In this document: piece after piece, positions 62,742 to 64,000 of the stretch | How the letters are laid out: every line of letters starts with the position of its first letter | Position numbering within the stretch: position 1 is the stretch's first letter | Assembly: GCA_003242735.1 (NCBI GenBank) | Contig: QGVH01000020.1 | Coordinates: forward strand, 1 to 64,000 | Length of the DNA stretch: 64,000 bases | Reading direction: 5' to 3' | DNA from: a bacterium | Lineage (GTDB): Bacteria; Gemmatimonadota; Gemmatimonadetes; Longimicrobiales; RSA9 | Translations under genes and position numbers: made by a program | Notes under the pieces: model-generated | Database searches by the model: none | What the model saw: the letters and a program-made list of their open reading frames with translations, nothing else | Told to the model about the DNA's origin: nothing

Positions 62742-64000
62742 TCCTCGGCCCTCCCTGCGGGCGGTGTCCCGGGGGCGAGGGGGTCCCCCCCGGCGTACAC
62801 GGGAGCGGGGGCCGGCGCCGCCGCGGCAGCCGGGGCGGGCTCCGCGGTCGGCAGCCCCAGCAGCCGGCGGACGGTTGCCACGCCCGTCTCGAGGAGATCG
62901 TAGGCGACGGGGACGATGATCAGGGTCAGCGCCGTCGCGCCCGTCAGGCCGCCGATCAGCGCGAGCGCCAGCGGCGCCTGGAGCTCGCCGCCGCTCCCGA
63001 GCCCGAGCGCCAGCGGGACCAGCCCCAGGATCGTCGTGAGCGTGGTCATGAGGATCGGCCGCAGACGGGTCCGGCCTGCCTGGAGGATCGCCTCCCGCAT
63101 CGGGACCCCGCGCTCGCGCAACTGGCGGATGAAGTCCACCAGGACGATCGCGTTGTTGTCCACGATCCCGACCAGCACCACCAGCCCGATCAGGCTCATG
63201 GTGTTGAGGCCGCCGCCGGCGAGGTACAGGGCCACGGCGGCGCCGATCACCGCCAGCGGCACGCTGAGCAGGATCGTGAACGGATGGAGGAACGACTCGA
63301 ACTCCGCCGCGAGGATCATGTACACGAGGAGGATCGCCAGCACGAACGCGAACGTGAGCTCGCGGAAGCTGCGCCGCATCTCCTCGTTCTCTCCACCGAT
63401 CTCGGCCCGCACGCCGGGCGGCGCGTCGAGCTCCGCGATGGCCAGCCGCGCCGCTGCAATGGCCTCCGTCAACCCGCCGCTGGCCACATCCGCGTAGACC
63501 GGAACCGTGCGCGCCTGGTCGAAGCGACGGATCTCCGCGGGTCCCAGCGCCTCCCGCGGCGTGACCAGCTCGCGCAGCGGGATGCCCTGCACGCGGAGCA
63601 AGTCCAGCGTCTCGATGGAACGCCGCACTGCGTCCGGCAGACGGACGACGACGGGGATCTTCCGGTCGAAATCCACGAATTCGGTCGCCCGGACGCCCTG
63701 CATGTACGCCTCGACCGTACGGGCGATCTGCTGGGGCTGGATCCCGTAGCTCGCGGCGCGATCCCGGTCGATGTGAAGCCGGACTTCGGGCTGCCCCAGC
63801 TCGGTGCCGAGCCGAACGTTCGTGAGCTCCGGCACGCCCGCCAGCCGCGACTGTACGGCGTGCGCGAACGCCAGCGTCGCGTCCAGGTCCTCGCCCCGGA
63901 TGCGAACCGCGATGTCCGCTTCGCCGCTGCCCAGCAACTGGCCGAGCGCCGTGGCCTTCCCCGTCTCGACGGCCACCGCGCCGGGCGGGAAGCCGTCCAG
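62738..64000 (-). CDS. RND-family efflux permease, C-terminal part
   Basis: The frame runs to the window edge, so only 420 C-terminal residues are visible. They include IGLVVLVGIVDNNAIVLVDF, RLRPILMTTLTTILGLVPL and a low-complexity Ala/Pro tail. It is a second permease upstream of and coupled to the other, a paired-permease arrangement as in MdtBC-like pumps. Confidence 0.9.
   Translation of the reverse strand: MDGFPPGAVAVETGKATALGQLLGSGEADIAVRIRGEDLDATLAFAHAVQSRLAGVPELTNVRLGTELGQPEVRLHIDRDRAASYGIQPQQIARTVEAYMQGVRATEFVDFDRKIPVVVRLPDAVRRSIETLDLLRVQGIPLRELVTPREALGPAEIRRFDQARTVPVYADVASGGLTEAIAAARLAIAELDAPPGVRAEIGGENEEMRRSFRELTFAFVLAILLVYMILAAEFESFLHPFTILLSVPLAVIGAAVALYLAGGGLNTMSLIGLVVLVGIVDNNAIVLVDFIRQLRERGVPMREAILQAGRTRLRPILMTTLTTILGLVPLALGLGSGGELQAPLALALIGGLTGATALTLIIVPVAYDLLETGVATVRRLLGLPTAEPAPAAAAAPAPAPVYAGGDPLAPGTPPAGRAEE

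Noticed and set aside
59445..62903. Very long open frame (over 1,100 codons) opposite the RND permease
   Set aside because: Its His/Arg/Asp-rich composition is the mirror of a GC-rich membrane gene; no motifs, and the minus-strand RND protein is unmistakable.

Overview
The window is GC-rich (roughly 70 percent by eye), densely coded, and made almost entirely of conserved housekeeping genes, most of them on the minus strand in long runs with 4-base or longer stop/start overlaps. A TonB-dependent outer-membrane receptor, SecDF, RND pumps, bacillithiol-type BshA, MoxR/Bat aerotolerance genes and the infC-rpmI-rplT-trkA-pheST-zapA-rny order point to a Gram-negative, probably aerobic bacterium outside the Proteobacteria. 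Gemmatimonadota is my best guess, but this is inference from gene content and not proven. I see no prophage, insertion sequence, rRNA operon or CRISPR array.

Layout. 1-2 kb: 3' part of a plus-strand TonB receptor. 2-20 kb: a long minus-strand series read thrS, infC-rpmI-rplT, trkA, pheS-pheT, a ZapB-like coiled coil, zapA, rny, folD, xseA-xseB, ispA, dxs, nadK and, from its own leaderless promoter, recN. 20-22.4 kb: groES-groEL under a perfect CIRCE operator. 22.6-34 kb: a cold-shock protein gene, then secD-secF-tatD-mutL-miaA-bshA-uppP-birA-coaX-ubiA. 34-35.8 kb: a 650-bp gene-poor structured stretch, one tRNA(CAU), upp, and a small plus-strand metal-binding-like protein. 35.8-44 kb: moxR, DUF58, two VWA proteins and TPR proteins of the Bat type. 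44-49 kb: an unrecognised Rossmann protein, a pseudouridine synthase, scpB-scpA and an M50 protease. 49-55.5 kb: plus-strand rpsT, a minus-strand pyrR-pyrB-pyrC-YhaM-type nuclease operon, and a divergent NhaC-type antiporter. 55.5-64 kb: a small secreted protein, a VOC protein, tadA, a LexA-like repressor, gltX, and two RND permease genes, the last cut by the window edge.

How the parts work together: the first operon couples translation (ThrS, IF3, L35, L20, PheST), division (ZapA and a ZapB-like protein), RNA decay (RNase Y), C1 and isoprenoid metabolism and DNA repair. Regulation can be read in the DNA. Good sigma70-type promoters precede thrS, infC, groES, upp, rpsT, pyrR, nhaC, lexA, gltX and recN. 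Intrinsic-terminator-like hairpins sit in the leaders of thrS and infC and directly before rny, suggesting transcription attenuation.

The points most worth a second look are: a LexA-like repressor that lacks the catalytic serine and has an altered cleavage site, with a palindrome at its own promoter; the structured infC and thrS leaders; the hairpin-rich 34.1-34.65 kb stretch beside a tRNA whose 3' end is duplicated; a 32-bp perfect palindrome inside the start of the DUF58 gene; a BatD-BatE fusion with a relic internal signal peptide; and the unassigned 552-residue Rossmann protein. No wholly new multi-gene system is evident.
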